A DNA stretch of 42,452 nt from Thiodiazotropha sp040507005 (GCA_040507005.1 JBEVVS010000110.1:1-42452); one strand, 5' to 3'; counted from the stretch's first letter, positions 16,762 to 25,228 are shown. Notes: generated by a model not told the origin, from the letters alone. A program made the numbers and translations.

Positions 16762-17241
16762 TTAAGTGATCCTGTACATCCGTCTTAAACCTTTCACCAT
16801 CAAGAGTGCGGCTTCAACACCGTTGTAGTAGGACTTATCCTCATCCAGGGCTGAGTAACCCAAACTCTCATAAAAACCGACTGCTGCACTATTTCTCGTT
16901 CTTACTTGAACAAACACATTATAGGCCCCGGCCGTCAAGGCAACCTCCTCCAGCCAGCGTACAATTTGCGAACCAATCTTCATGCGCCGGAAATTTCGTT
17001 TCACCGCCAGAAGATCCAGGTTTGATTGGTCCTGGTAGTAGGTCATAATCCCAAAGCCAACCAATTCAGCATCCGTTCTCGCCACCACGACATTCTTTGA
17101 ACTATCGCGGATGAGTTTTGCCACCCTTTCCGGTGTATAGCGCCAGCCCAGGCCGTATTCAATATCGTTTTTCGACATCACCCCGATTTCAACGGCATCG
17201 GATAACTTCGCAAATGCTATGTTTATCCTGTTTACTATCAC
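16762..17241 (-). CDS. GNAT family N-acetyltransferase
   Basis: A 159-residue GNAT enzyme. The acetyl-CoA binding motif A is visible as LDLLAVKRNFRRMKIGSQIVRWLEE (about residues 75-100, with R-R-M-K-I-G). Motif B follows as NVFVQVRTRNSAAVGFYESLGY. These are typical of RimI-like or small-molecule acetyltransferases; the substrate is unknown. The start codon is GTG with a poor ribosome binding site, so an alternative start is possible. It ends 87 bases before the NHL gene start and lies 27 bases downstream of the YdbL-like gene on the same strand, so it may be co-transcribed with that envelope locus. Confidence 0.85.
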   Translation of the reverse strand: MIVNRINIAFAKLSDAVEIGVMSKNDIEYGLGWRYTPERVAKLIRDSSKNVVVARTDAELVGFGIMTYYQDQSNLDLLAVKRNFRRMKIGSQIVRWLEEVALTAGAYNVFVQVRTRNSAAVGFYESLGYSALDEDKSYYNGVEAALLMVKGLRRMYRIT

Positions 17242-17268
17242 GGTTATTTAAATCTCTTTGGTGGACGG

Positions 17269-17901
17269 CTACTTTTGACGCCAGTTGCCCTTGCCATCCT
17301 GGTGCCAATACCCCTTGGGCGCCTCTTCCACCCACACCCGGGCAAAGGTATCACGAATATTCTTTTCCCATTGGGGCTGTCCATTGGCACGGGCGATCTC
17401 TGCATACAGTGCCTTGCGATCACCATTTTCATCCGCCACAAGTTTCTTCACCTTGTTTCTATCACGCAATGAAATCAGCTTCAGGTCGCGCACCTTCACC
17501 AGTCCATTATTGGTAAATCCAAGGGCGCCGGTGCGGTAGTGGGCAGCAAGACTTTTTTGCCTGCCAGACATGGATGCACGCAGTTTGCGTATTGCCGGCG
17601 ATTCTATATCGATATTAGGCTGTGCCGCTTGGGCTGGCGGCACGAGGAAATCCACCACGCCAGTCATGGCACGGGACAGGGTCGATTGCAGAACGTCCCG
17701 TGAAGACTGCTTGTCGTCCTTTGTCGATTCTTGGTTCGGCACCGGTTTCTCATCTTCAGGTGCCTTCTCTTCCCCCAGCACATCGCGCACGATGGTACGC
17801 GCGGCCTCTTCAGCGGCGGCGGCGGGAAAATAGATATTGATGGTGACACAGGCAACCAGGCCAAGTGCCATAAAGGGATAACCAAGAAAACGCTTCAGCA
17901 T
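17269..17901 (-). CDS. YdbL-like (DUF1318) lipoprotein
   Basis: A 210-residue lipoprotein. The start at 17901 is preceded by TAAGGA, and the signal ends in the lipobox LVAC (Cys18), followed by VTINIYFPAAAAEEAA. I recall this stretch from DUF1318 lipoproteins of other gammaproteobacteria. The middle is a charged linker. The C-terminal half is the YdbL domain, from AIRKLRASMSGR to the final KGYWHQDGKGNWRQK. In E. coli ydbH-ynbE-ydbL form an operon in which YdbH and YnbE bridge the periplasm to carry phospholipids and YdbL modulates them. Here the YdbH-like gene is directly upstream on the same strand, but no separate ynbE is present. This larger protein brings its own lipid anchor. Confidence 0.8.
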   Translation of the reverse strand: MLKRFLGYPFMALGLVACVTINIYFPAAAAEEAARTIVRDVLGEEKAPEDEKPVPNQESTKDDKQSSRDVLQSTLSRAMTGVVDFLVPPAQAAQPNIDIESPAIRKLRASMSGRQKSLAAHYRTGALGFTNNGLVKVRDLKLISLRDRNKVKKLVADENGDRKALYAEIARANGQPQWEKNIRDTFARVWVEEAPKGYWHQDGKGNWRQK

Positions 17902-18062
17902 CGTTTGATTCCTTAGGTATAAAAAAAATTCATAGTAGCGGCAGGGATGCCGCGTAAGCCCCGCCAGCATAGGGATCTGGTGTCGGGGCGTCGGAGAAAG
18001 ACAACCGTCAGGCGCCGGGGCTAGAAATAATACCCGTTGTCCCCCGACGGACACTAGCCAAG

Positions 18063-18092
18063 ACTATAATTGACAATGATATAAAGTGCCAA
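18063..18092 (-). promoter_or_regulatory. Candidate sigma-70 promoter for the YdbL-like gene
   Basis: Reading leftward, TTGGCA (18087-18092) and TATAGT (18063-18068) are separated by 18 bases; each hexamer matches the consensus at five of six positions. It lies just after the ydbH-like stop codon and about 160 bases before the YdbL-like start. The GC-rich leader between them can fold. This would allow YdbL to be made apart from YdbH. Confidence 0.45.
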
Positions 18093-18118
18093 ATCAGTCT
18101 CATGAGGCCATTCGCAAC

Positions 18119-20203
18119 CTACCTCATTTCCATACCTTCGACACGTATATTTTTCAGGCGTTCCAAGAGTGTCTTCCAGGCCACCTGTCTATTCCTCGCA
18201 ATCACGTCGATCCTTGGCAGACCTGAACCCTTGACCAGGTAGTAACCTCCATCCGGATGATCCATCCCACCCAACTCTGCACTGTTCCCATCCAGTTTGG
18301 CCCGCAACTCAATGCGGTTGTATCGAAACTCCTTGAAGATACCGAGAAAGGTGCTGGAAAGACCACTACCCACACCATTTCCCAATGAAGTCAGATTATC
18401 CACCGCCCGTTGACTGATGCGATGGGGGGTCTGGTCGTTGTCCGGGGTATTGAAGCGCGCATCAAAGGCGATCGGCTCCCAACTGGCGAGATGCAGACCG
18501 GCTATCTCCCCTTCGAGTCCCCCCTGGATGTGCCCGAAAGAGAAGGTTTGGGTAATCTGAGCCAGATCCAGACCGGACAGTTGCAGATCAGCAAACAGCT
18601 CCGGCACCCGGCCTAGCGGATCTTCGACCAAAAGCTTGCCCATCCGAATCGTGCCACCAAACACGTCGATGACCAGCTCCCCATCCATGCCCATTTTTTT
18701 CTGCCGATAGTGAACACTTGGAATGGTGCCATGGAGTTTCCCTTCCATAGACGGCCACTCGAAGGCCTCGGCCAATGCCTGGAGTGAGATATCCTTAACC
18801 TGAGCGCTGGTGGTGAACTGGGGTGCGTCTGCCAGCAACCCCTGGGCATGCAGCTGGTCGATTTGCAGACTTCCCTGCATCAGAGGCAGATCCACCGGTT
18901 GCAGCAACCTCACCTCCCCCTTTTGCGCATGGGCATGGATATCCACAGGCCCAAAATCGATGCGGTAGAGTTGCCCGCCCTGGATCGATAGATGCGACCT
19001 GTCGGGATGCTCCTCCCTGGTCCACGCCAAACGCCCATTCAGCCCATACAAGGCGAACAGACCTTGCCGGTCGTCCAGGTCGATATTCTCAAGACTGGCA
19101 TCCAGACCTTGCAGCGCTCCATTTTTCAATCCTATTTGTGTGTGCAAGACACCTGAAGCCTCCAGATCATCCGCCATACTGCCTATCAGCAGCGGCTGGA
19201 GGATGACACTGTAGAGGCTACCCACACGATCGCTGTTTAGATCTATCTGCGCCTCTAATATCTCCCCACTGGAGATATCGACTCTGGCACTACCCTGTGA
19301 TTCCATGACCTGTGGCACCACGACCTTTGCGGTATGAATGTGCAATAGATCTGCGCCTGTCATCCATTGGCCCCGACATTCAACCGTTAACGGTGCTTCA
19401 GCCACCTCCAGATAAAAGGGATCCGCATAGAACTGCCCCTTGCTCAACGAGAGCCTGACATCCCCTCGCCACTCCGATCCTTTTCGTTGCGCCTTAAGGT
19501 CTAGTCTCAAAGCGCCATCCTCGGCAACCCGCAACCCCTCCACATCCGCATAGGCAAACTGACCAACCCGGAGGGTCAACTCAGCCCTCTCCGGTTCAGC
19601 CTTGAAACCCGATAGTCGTGCGACCAGTTTAGCATCGCCGGAGAGATCGGAATCCTTAACAAGATCGGCAGCAAATTGCCGGCCCAAGCGCGCTAGCTTC
19701 AAACCCTCACCTCGCAGGGCAAGATCCCAGCGTCCCTGGTTGAGTTCGAGATCGATGTCTATCATGCCCTGCGCCAATTTGACGTCCTGAGCGTTTATTC
19801 TCAGCTGTTCACTATCTGTAAACTCGCCACTGACCTTCAGCACCTGGGGTCCATAAGGGGTATTGGCGATACTCAAACGGCCATCGATACATCGATAGGT
19901 TTGTGCTTTCAGTTGCAGTGGACAATCAAGGCTAATACCCTCAAATGCCCCGGGCAGTGCATCGTGCTTGAATGAAGCAGCCGTGAGATGGACGCTTAAC
20001 TGACCCGTATCAATCAGGCCGATGTCGACGTCGATCCCTTGCATGCGCCATCCGCTGGCACTCAATCTTTCGATCGCCAGTCCCATTTTTAAATCCGCGT
20101 CCGCGGGGAACGGAAGCGTCTGTAGCAGAACCAGCCCGCCTAACCCTAGTGAAAGTATGTGATATTTACCCATGGAAATCGTGTTGCCTGGAGTACACTC
20201 CAT
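18119..20203 (-). CDS. ydbH: YdbH-like intermembrane transport protein (AsmA/TamB-like)
   Basis: A protein of about 694 residues with one N-terminal membrane anchor (HILSLGLGGLVLLQTLPF), then a long periplasmic region of alternating beta-strands. This pattern is typical of the repeating-beta-groove bridge proteins (AsmA, TamB, YhdP, YdbH) that move lipids between membranes. The C-terminal part (FSFGHIQGGLEGEIAGL, ISQRAVDNLTSLGNGVG and YYLVKGSGLPRIDVIARNRQ) matches my memory of the YdbH C-terminal family domain. It is shorter than E. coli YdbH (about 880 residues). I chose the start at 20203, with GAGGTG at good spacing; ATGs at 20215 and 20173 are alternatives. The YdbL-like gene downstream supports the call, though another AsmA-like name is possible. 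Confidence 0.7.
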   Translation of the reverse strand: MECTPGNTISMGKYHILSLGLGGLVLLQTLPFPADADLKMGLAIERLSASGWRMQGIDVDIGLIDTGQLSVHLTAASFKHDALPGAFEGISLDCPLQLKAQTYRCIDGRLSIANTPYGPQVLKVSGEFTDSEQLRINAQDVKLAQGMIDIDLELNQGRWDLALRGEGLKLARLGRQFAADLVKDSDLSGDAKLVARLSGFKAEPERAELTLRVGQFAYADVEGLRVAEDGALRLDLKAQRKGSEWRGDVRLSLSKGQFYADPFYLEVAEAPLTVECRGQWMTGADLLHIHTAKVVVPQVMESQGSARVDISSGEILEAQIDLNSDRVGSLYSVILQPLLIGSMADDLEASGVLHTQIGLKNGALQGLDASLENIDLDDRQGLFALYGLNGRLAWTREEHPDRSHLSIQGGQLYRIDFGPVDIHAHAQKGEVRLLQPVDLPLMQGSLQIDQLHAQGLLADAPQFTTSAQVKDISLQALAEAFEWPSMEGKLHGTIPSVHYRQKKMGMDGELVIDVFGGTIRMGKLLVEDPLGRVPELFADLQLSGLDLAQITQTFSFGHIQGGLEGEIAGLHLASWEPIAFDARFNTPDNDQTPHRISQRAVDNLTSLGNGVGSGLSSTFLGIFKEFRYNRIELRAKLDGNSAELGGMDHPDGGYYLVKGSGLPRIDVIARNRQVAWKTLLERLKNIRVEGMEMR

Positions 20204-20262
20204 ATTACACCTCATTCCAGATCTTTCTTTCCCTTGGCTGAGGCTGTTTGGAGATTTATCAC

Positions 20263-20457
20263 ATGTTCACCCCGAAGAACGTCGCCATCCTGTTGATCCT
20301 GGTATTCATCGTTAGCCTTGCCTCATGGTCGAAACTTCGTTTCGTCGATGAAAACGATCATGTTGAGCAGCGCTGGCGCGTGGAAGATTACCCAGGTTTT
20401 TCAGATAAGGGGCGCGGCAGTGAGGGCCATGGGTTAGCAGAGTCCCCAGAAAAATAG
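20263..20457 (+). CDS. Small membrane protein, unknown function
   Basis: A 64-residue protein with one N-terminal hydrophobic helix (VAILLILVFIVSLASW) and a polar, charged C-terminal half ending in Gly/Ser/Glu-rich sequence. It is not recognised. TTGGAG lies nine bases before the ATG; a TTG five codons upstream is an alternative start. It is divergent from the YdbH-like gene, with about 60 bases between starts, so the two probably share a control region. Expression is not proven by sequence alone. Confidence 0.5.
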   Translation: MFTPKNVAILLILVFIVSLASWSKLRFVDENDHVEQRWRVEDYPGFSDKGRGSEGHGLAESPEK

Positions 20458-20685
20458 CGACCTGGTGAGCGCTGATGAGACCTCAAATATTCTCGAGTAT
20501 CACCTAATCACTCTATTTTCTTTATTAATTTCAAGGAATTATTAACCACTCTATAGTTCCGAAAATTATCCTCTAAGAAATCAAATTATCTATCTATATT
20601 ATAATATGCTAATTTTCCACTCTAAGGATTCTCATTCGTACTGGAATCAGGATGCGCTTTCGGCGCAGAAATAAGGGGAAATTTC

Positions 20686-22227
20686 ATGGCCAAGAGATCT
20701 TCAGCAAAGAAAAGCCCGATCACCTCGGAAGCAACCGCTAATCCAAAACAGAAAGAGAACCTGATTGAGATGGAAGGGAGATCCTCATCTCAACCGCTGC
20801 CGAATGAACTCAACAACAAAATCGGCAAGATCGACGCCGACCTGGATGATCTCAGAAGCGAGTTGAGTAAAACCAATCGCAGTGTCAAGAGTAGCCTCTC
20901 CCATCTCAGTGACAAGGGTAGCGATTTAACTTCAAAGGTCTCCGAAACCTATCAACAACTCGGCAATCTCGATGATGCCTACAAATCCCTATCGGATAAG
21001 TCCGCCAACATCAGTAAGAACATAAAGGCGATCTCCAAACAGATCGATCAGGTCAGTGATAAATCTGATACCGATATAGGCTTGCTAAGCGATGGCTACC
21101 AGGCCCTGATCGCACGCACCGATGAACTGGGAAAAAAATCAAAACAGACCACCCAAACATTGAATAAAAGCATCAAAGATAATGCAAGGATGCTGCAAGA
21201 ACTCGAAAACGCATTGGTATCGGAGATCGACAGCCTGGCAAAAAGCAGCAAGCAGCGGGACCAAGATCTGGCTAACGAGAACCAAGAAATTAGCAACAAC
21301 CTCAACCGGGCTGAAGAGGAGATCAAATCAAACCAGGCACGGATGCTGAAACTACAGGCGGTTGACCAGGCTTTGGAGAAACGTGTAACCGACGTGGAAG
21401 GTACTGCCGGAGAGCTCACCAAGAAGAGCAGGGAACTATCGAGATCCACAACGATGCTGACTAAGCGCAGCTCGGAATTAGCCGATGCCATCGATGATTT
21501 GCGTCAACACAGTGAGCAGCACAGTGGTCAGATCAGTGATCTTCAAGAGCGGGTTGAAAAAGGTGCCAAGGCCCTTGTTTCATTAATCATGTTGGAAAAA
21601 CGCCATTTTCGAACCCTTGGCGGACTGATCGCATTGCTGGTTCTCGCCTTTGTCATTTTCATGGGCACTCAATACAGCAATTGGCGTTCAGAATCTCAGA
21701 CCAATACGGCACTGCAATCCGAGATCAACTCTACCAATACTCAGCTTGCCACGACCGATTCACAACTTAGCCAGCTTGGCAAACGGACAGCAGAATCACA
21801 GCAAGTTGTAAACAACGAGATTTCCGCTATCAATGATCGCCTAGTCACGATTGGCGACCAGGTTGAAACCCTCGATGGTCGAGTCACGAATATGCGGCCG
21901 CATAAGACATTCGGTAAGGGCAATGTCATTCATGGGTCCAAATGGGTTGCCAATCAACCTGCAGAAAACCATACCATTCATCTAGCAACCGTCAGCGACA
22001 AGCAAGAAATGTATAAACTGGCGGAACGCTATCATACCTATTTGGATGACGAGCTCGCTTACCTGCCGGTAACCGTTAAGAGTACCCAGAAATATGCATT
22101 GATCTACGGCAACTTTTCCGCTGCGAATGACGCTGCGTCTGCATTGAACAGGCTGCCGCAAATGATTCATCGTCACCGGCCATCGGTACACTCCATGAAA
22201 CAGGTGCAATCGTTTATCTCAGAGTAA
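20686..22227 (+). CDS. Coiled-coil inner-membrane protein with C-terminal SPOR domain
   Basis: A 513-residue protein with a DamX-like topology but an unusual cytoplasmic part. Residues 1-40 are polar and basic. Residues about 40-300 are almost entirely coiled coil, with recurring Ser/Lys/Asp heptads such as LSDKSANISKNIKAI and LTKKSRELSRSTTMLTKRSSE. One membrane helix follows (about 310-328, LGGLIALLVLAFVIFMGTQ), then a short periplasmic coil (about 335-400). A C-terminal SPOR-like domain lies at about 426-513 (TIHLATVSDKQEMYKLAERY, then YALIYGNFSAANDAASALNRLP and a final QVQSF). SPOR domains bind denuded septal peptidoglycan, so a division-site or envelope-organising role is likely. AGGGGA seven bases before the ATG sets the start. 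A small hairpin (20653-20667) lies in the leader, and the 228 bases upstream are strikingly AT-rich. Confidence 0.8.
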   Translation: MAKRSSAKKSPITSEATANPKQKENLIEMEGRSSSQPLPNELNNKIGKIDADLDDLRSELSKTNRSVKSSLSHLSDKGSDLTSKVSETYQQLGNLDDAYKSLSDKSANISKNIKAISKQIDQVSDKSDTDIGLLSDGYQALIARTDELGKKSKQTTQTLNKSIKDNARMLQELENALVSEIDSLAKSSKQRDQDLANENQEISNNLNRAEEEIKSNQARMLKLQAVDQALEKRVTDVEGTAGELTKKSRELSRSTTMLTKRSSELADAIDDLRQHSEQHSGQISDLQERVEKGAKALVSLIMLEKRHFRTLGGLIALLVLAFVIFMGTQYSNWRSESQTNTALQSEINSTNTQLATTDSQLSQLGKRTAESQQVVNNEISAINDRLVTIGDQVETLDGRVTNMRPHKTFGKGNVIHGSKWVANQPAENHTIHLATVSDKQEMYKLAERYHTYLDDELAYLPVTVKSTQKYALIYGNFSAANDAASALNRLPQMIHRHRPSVHSMKQVQSFISE

Positions 22228-22244
22228 CAGGCTCAAGAGCCCAA

Positions 22245-22284
22245 GGGCGAGGGGGCCGTGCCGGCCGGCATGGTCCCCTCGCCC
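22245..22284 (+). terminator. GC-rich hairpin after the SPOR coiled-coil gene
   Basis: GGGCGAGGGG pairs with CCCCTCGCCC over ten bases, and the stem continues inward with G-U-containing pairs around a GCCGGCCGGC core. It begins 17 bases after the stop codon. No T run follows, so it may block read-through only partly or stabilise the mRNA end. Confidence 0.55.
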
Positions 22285-22424
22285 GACCTAACCTGCTTTA
22301 CCCAGCCTACTCCCTGACCCTTATCTCTTGCTCTAGAAGAGAAATAGATCCACATCACTGAGGATTGTCATTGTCCCTGTTCATCTACTCTCTGTAGCCT
22401 AGGATCATAAACGGAGAGCAACTG

Positions 22425-22847
22425 ATGAGTCTTGATCGTGGTACTAAAATCTATGCGGGAATTCTTGCCGGTATATGTCTTGGCCTGCTGCTTGCGTGGA
22501 TAGTGACACTGGATTTCCGACTCGGCGAGATTGATGCCATGCTGAAACAGGATTCTCGGATTTCATCCTACCCCTACCCCTTCAGGACATATGAAATCAA
22601 AGGAAGGACTGCGGTTATGTCGTCCCCCAGATCACGAGAGATGCCTGCCGTCAGATTTATCAGCTTGATCAGGCCCGATCTTAAAAGCTTGGACGAACAA
22701 CATCCAAAGCTTATCGAGGCACAGAAGGAGTTGGCATCAGTTCAATCCAAAGTGCGCGAACTGGTCCTCAGTCGGGAGGATATCGACCGGGTCAACTGGC
22801 GCCTAGACAAGGAATGGTTTGCCGGGAAAGGAATCTGGATTGATTGA
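22425..22847 (+). CDS. Hypothetical single-pass membrane protein
   Basis: A 140-residue protein with an N-terminal membrane helix (IYAGILAGICLGLLLAWIVTL) and a periplasmic region of about 110 residues. That region contains a conserved-looking MSSPRSREMPAVRFISLIRP stretch and then a helical part with LIEAQKELASVQSKVRELV that could form a coiled coil. It is not recognised. GGAGAGC upstream gives a good ribosome binding site. It lies 197 bases after the SPOR gene, behind a hairpin, so it is probably transcribed separately. The convergent truncated haemoglobin gene ends 49 bases beyond it. Confidence 0.6.
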   Translation: MSLDRGTKIYAGILAGICLGLLLAWIVTLDFRLGEIDAMLKQDSRISSYPYPFRTYEIKGRTAVMSSPRSREMPAVRFISLIRPDLKSLDEQHPKLIEAQKELASVQSKVRELVLSREDIDRVNWRLDKEWFAGKGIWID

Positions 22848-22896
22848 CAGGGGAAGATCTTGAAAAGCACAAGAGGACATACCACTGTCTCCGCTG

Positions 22897-23328
22897 TTAC
22901 TTGTCTGCGGGCATTATCTTGAAGGTCTTGTCCTGATCCAGCTCCGGTCGATTACGCATGAAATCAGCGGTTTTAAAAAATGCCTGATAGAGCTCTTCTT
23001 GTAATCTCGCCTCCAGACCCAGGTCCGACATCGCTTGGCGCATACAGTGGATCCACTGATCCCGCTCCTCGATACCGATGCTGAATGGCAGGTGCCTGGC
23101 GCGCAGTCTCGGATGTCCATACTTTTGCACATATAAATCCGGACCGCCGAACCAACCGGACAGGAAAAGAAACAGTTTTTCCCGAGACATTTTCAGGCTC
23201 TTGGCATGTAGTTGTCGTAATTTTTCTAGCTCTGGCTGCTGATCCATCAAATCATAGAACCTGTCTACCAGTTGACGAACAGTTTTTTCACCGCCCATTC
23301 TCTCATAGGCTGTCTGATGCTGATTCAT
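22897..23328 (-). CDS. Group II truncated haemoglobin
   Basis: A 143-residue haem protein of the TrHb2 (GlbO) group. Such proteins bind O2 or NO and are linked to microaerobic or nitrosative stress. Visible family marks are FYDLMDQQPELEKLRQLH, the SGWFGGPDLYVQKYGHPRLRARH segment with proximal His79, and QWIHCM with Trp92 at the group II G8 position. The start at 23328 is supported by AAGG eight bases upstream; the longer open frame adds 37 residues unlike the family. It is divergent from the TudS/DUF1722 gene with 97 bases between starts, so a shared control region is likely. Confidence 0.93.
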   Translation of the reverse strand: MNQHQTAYERMGGEKTVRQLVDRFYDLMDQQPELEKLRQLHAKSLKMSREKLFLFLSGWFGGPDLYVQKYGHPRLRARHLPFSIGIEERDQWIHCMRQAMSDLGLEARLQEELYQAFFKTADFMRNRPELDQDKTFKIMPADK

Positions 23329-23425
23329 CAACTTTACCTTAATAACTACAATTGTGGATGGTAAATTATTTATACTAGATAGGATATAAAAGGAGTCTAA
23401 CCGCACACACGGTGAGAATTCAAGA

Positions 23426-24394
23426 ATGACGAATGACAACCCGCTTACAGCTCAACCAAAAGTGGCTATCAGCGCCTGTCTGCTCGGCCACAATGTTCGC
23501 TATGACGGCGGACATAAACAGGATCGATACATTCTCGAGACCTTGGGCAAGTATCTTGAATTTTACCCGGTCTGTCCTGAAGCTGAAATTGGACTGGGCA
23601 TCCCTCGTCCCACGATCCGCCTTGTCGGCGACCACGCTCATCCCCGCCTGGTTGGCGTCTCCGATCCCAGCTGGGATGTCACCGCCAAGATGGAACAGTT
23701 TGCCCGCAAGAAGGCACAAGAGTTAGAAGATATTAGCGGATATATATTGAAAAAGGACTCTCCCAGTTGCGGTATGGAGCGGGTCAAGGTCTATTCTGAA
23801 TCCAATCACCAGAGTATGCGCAAGGGCTCAGGTGTCTTTGCCAGAATAGTAATGCAGTACCAGCCGCTGTTACCCGTTGAAGAGGAGGGACGGCTCAATG
23901 ATCATGTGCTCAGGGAAAACTTCATTAATCGTGTCTACATCTATCATCGTTGGAAAAATCTAATGGATTCGGGTATCACACCCGCCGGACTGATCGCCTT
24001 TCATACAGAGCATAAATATCTGGTTATGGCACATTCACAGGCTGCCTACCAGCGCCTTGGGAGACTGCTTTCCAATCTCTCTAACAAAGAGCTAAGTGCA
24101 ATTGCCGATGAATATATTCAAGAGTTGATGCCGACATTGAAACGGCGCGTCAACCGCAAAAGACATGCCAATGTTCTGCAACATATCATGGGTTACCTGA
24201 AAAAAAGTATCAGCAGAGATGACAAGAGGGAGCTGACAGCCAGTATTGAATCCTATCGACGAGGCGAAACACCGCTCATTGTGCCGATAACCCTCTTCAG
24301 GCACTACTTCAGACACCATCCGGACAGTTACATGTCCAGACAAATCTATCTACGGCCACATCCTGACTCTCTAGGATTGAGAAATAGCATTTGA
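23426..24394 (+). CDS. TudS-like (DUF523) and DUF1722 fusion protein
   Basis: A 322-residue two-domain protein. The N-terminal DUF523 domain (about 10-160) has SACLLGHNVRYDGG, FYPVCPEAEIGLGIPR and KKDSPSCGMERV, with Cys18, Cys50 and Cys115. In the thiouracil desulfidase TudS such cysteines hold an iron-sulfur cluster used to remove sulfur from thiolated pyrimidines. The C-terminal DUF1722 domain (about 190-310) is the YbgA-type helical domain (FHTEHKYLVMAHSQAAYQRLG). The fusion is common, but the exact reaction of full-length members is not settled. GGTGAG before the ATG supports the start. It is divergent from the haemoglobin gene. Confidence 0.88.
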   Translation: MTNDNPLTAQPKVAISACLLGHNVRYDGGHKQDRYILETLGKYLEFYPVCPEAEIGLGIPRPTIRLVGDHAHPRLVGVSDPSWDVTAKMEQFARKKAQELEDISGYILKKDSPSCGMERVKVYSESNHQSMRKGSGVFARIVMQYQPLLPVEEEGRLNDHVLRENFINRVYIYHRWKNLMDSGITPAGLIAFHTEHKYLVMAHSQAAYQRLGRLLSNLSNKELSAIADEYIQELMPTLKRRVNRKRHANVLQHIMGYLKKSISRDDKRELTASIESYRRGETPLIVPITLFRHYFRHHPDSYMSRQIYLRPHPDSLGLRNSI

Positions 24395-24425
24395 ATCACC
24401 GATTCAACCATCAGGATATATGCTC

Positions 24426-24920
24426 TTACCCGGGTGCGGCTCCACCGTTATTGATACTTTCTCTTGATTCGATATCGTGTATGAACAATCGGGAATCAGC
24501 ATCTCTCAGGCGTCGACAAACCTCTCTCCCCAGATTCATATAGATCAAAGTATACTGCTCCGAATTGGAAACATAGAGTTCAGCCAACTGTGCGGCTGTC
24601 ACCTGAATGGCCGTACTGTCTGAGAGTGCCACCACCTCCGCACTGCGCGGTTTGCAGTCCATGAGCGCCATTTCCCCGAAACAGTCCCCCTCACCCAGTT
24701 CTCGGAGTTTATAGCGCTTCTCATGTGAATATCGATAAACCGCAACCTTGCCCTGCTCTATGATATAGATTGAATTATCCAGATCACCTTCACGAAAGTA
24801 GTAACCGCCTCTCTCCACGGTGATGATCCTGGCCTTGCGTAGAATTGAGTCGAGGGTGCTTTCGTTTACACCGCCGAATATTGGCATCTCCTGGAGAATT
24901 TTCAATCTGCCAGATAACAT
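24426..24920 (-). CDS. Stand-alone cyclic nucleotide-binding domain protein
   Basis: A 164-residue protein with one cNMP-binding domain (about 12-130): IFGGVNESTLDSILRK, YYFREGDLDNSIYIIEQGKVAVY, then the phosphate-binding cassette LGEGDCFGEMALMDCKPRSAEVVA. The cassette keeps the Gly-Glu and Arg-Ser residues that hold the phosphate, so it could bind cAMP or cGMP. No DNA-binding helix-turn-helix follows, and the tail is short and polar, so it is not a CRP-type regulator. It probably acts through a protein partner. It is convergent with the TudS gene, with 31 bases between. Confidence 0.85.
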   Translation of the reverse strand: MLSGRLKILQEMPIFGGVNESTLDSILRKARIITVERGGYYFREGDLDNSIYIIEQGKVAVYRYSHEKRYKLRELGEGDCFGEMALMDCKPRSAEVVALSDSTAIQVTAAQLAELYVSNSEQYTLIYMNLGREVCRRLRDADSRLFIHDIESRESINNGGAAPG

Positions 24921-25228
24921 TCAGTAGCCTCATCAAAGTAATGTTCAACCATCATTGAAGAATGGTTTAGAAGATCATAATCTTCCCATCCAAGATGACT
25001 GATCCTCGGATAGTATGTGAATTAGGATAGACCAGATCTTACTCGTTAGACAGGCATCATCGATCAGCCATCCGTGCTATTCCACCTGGCGGCACTATCC
25101 TGAAGACAGCTCCCGGGGAGTTTGCTATAACAGTGTTGTCTAACCAACCAACGGATCGCCTCGGCTGTAGCGTTTCTTTGACACTTTCGGCACTTCAATC
25201 CCTTTATAACTGAGATGATACAAATAGC
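24921..25228. other. Gene-free 308-bp divergent intergenic region
   Basis: No convincing ORF or RNA gene is seen here. It must hold the promoters of the flanking divergent genes. A TTGACA at 25178-25183 has TATAAC-like bases downstream only at a poor 21-base spacing, so I do not call a promoter. A short inverted repeat (GAAGATcataATCTTC, 24971-24986) is present. Confidence 0.4.

Noticed and set aside
25178..25210. TTGACA with TATAAC as a promoter for the molybdopterin-domain gene
   Set aside because: The spacing is 21 bases, too long for a normal sigma-70 promoter.
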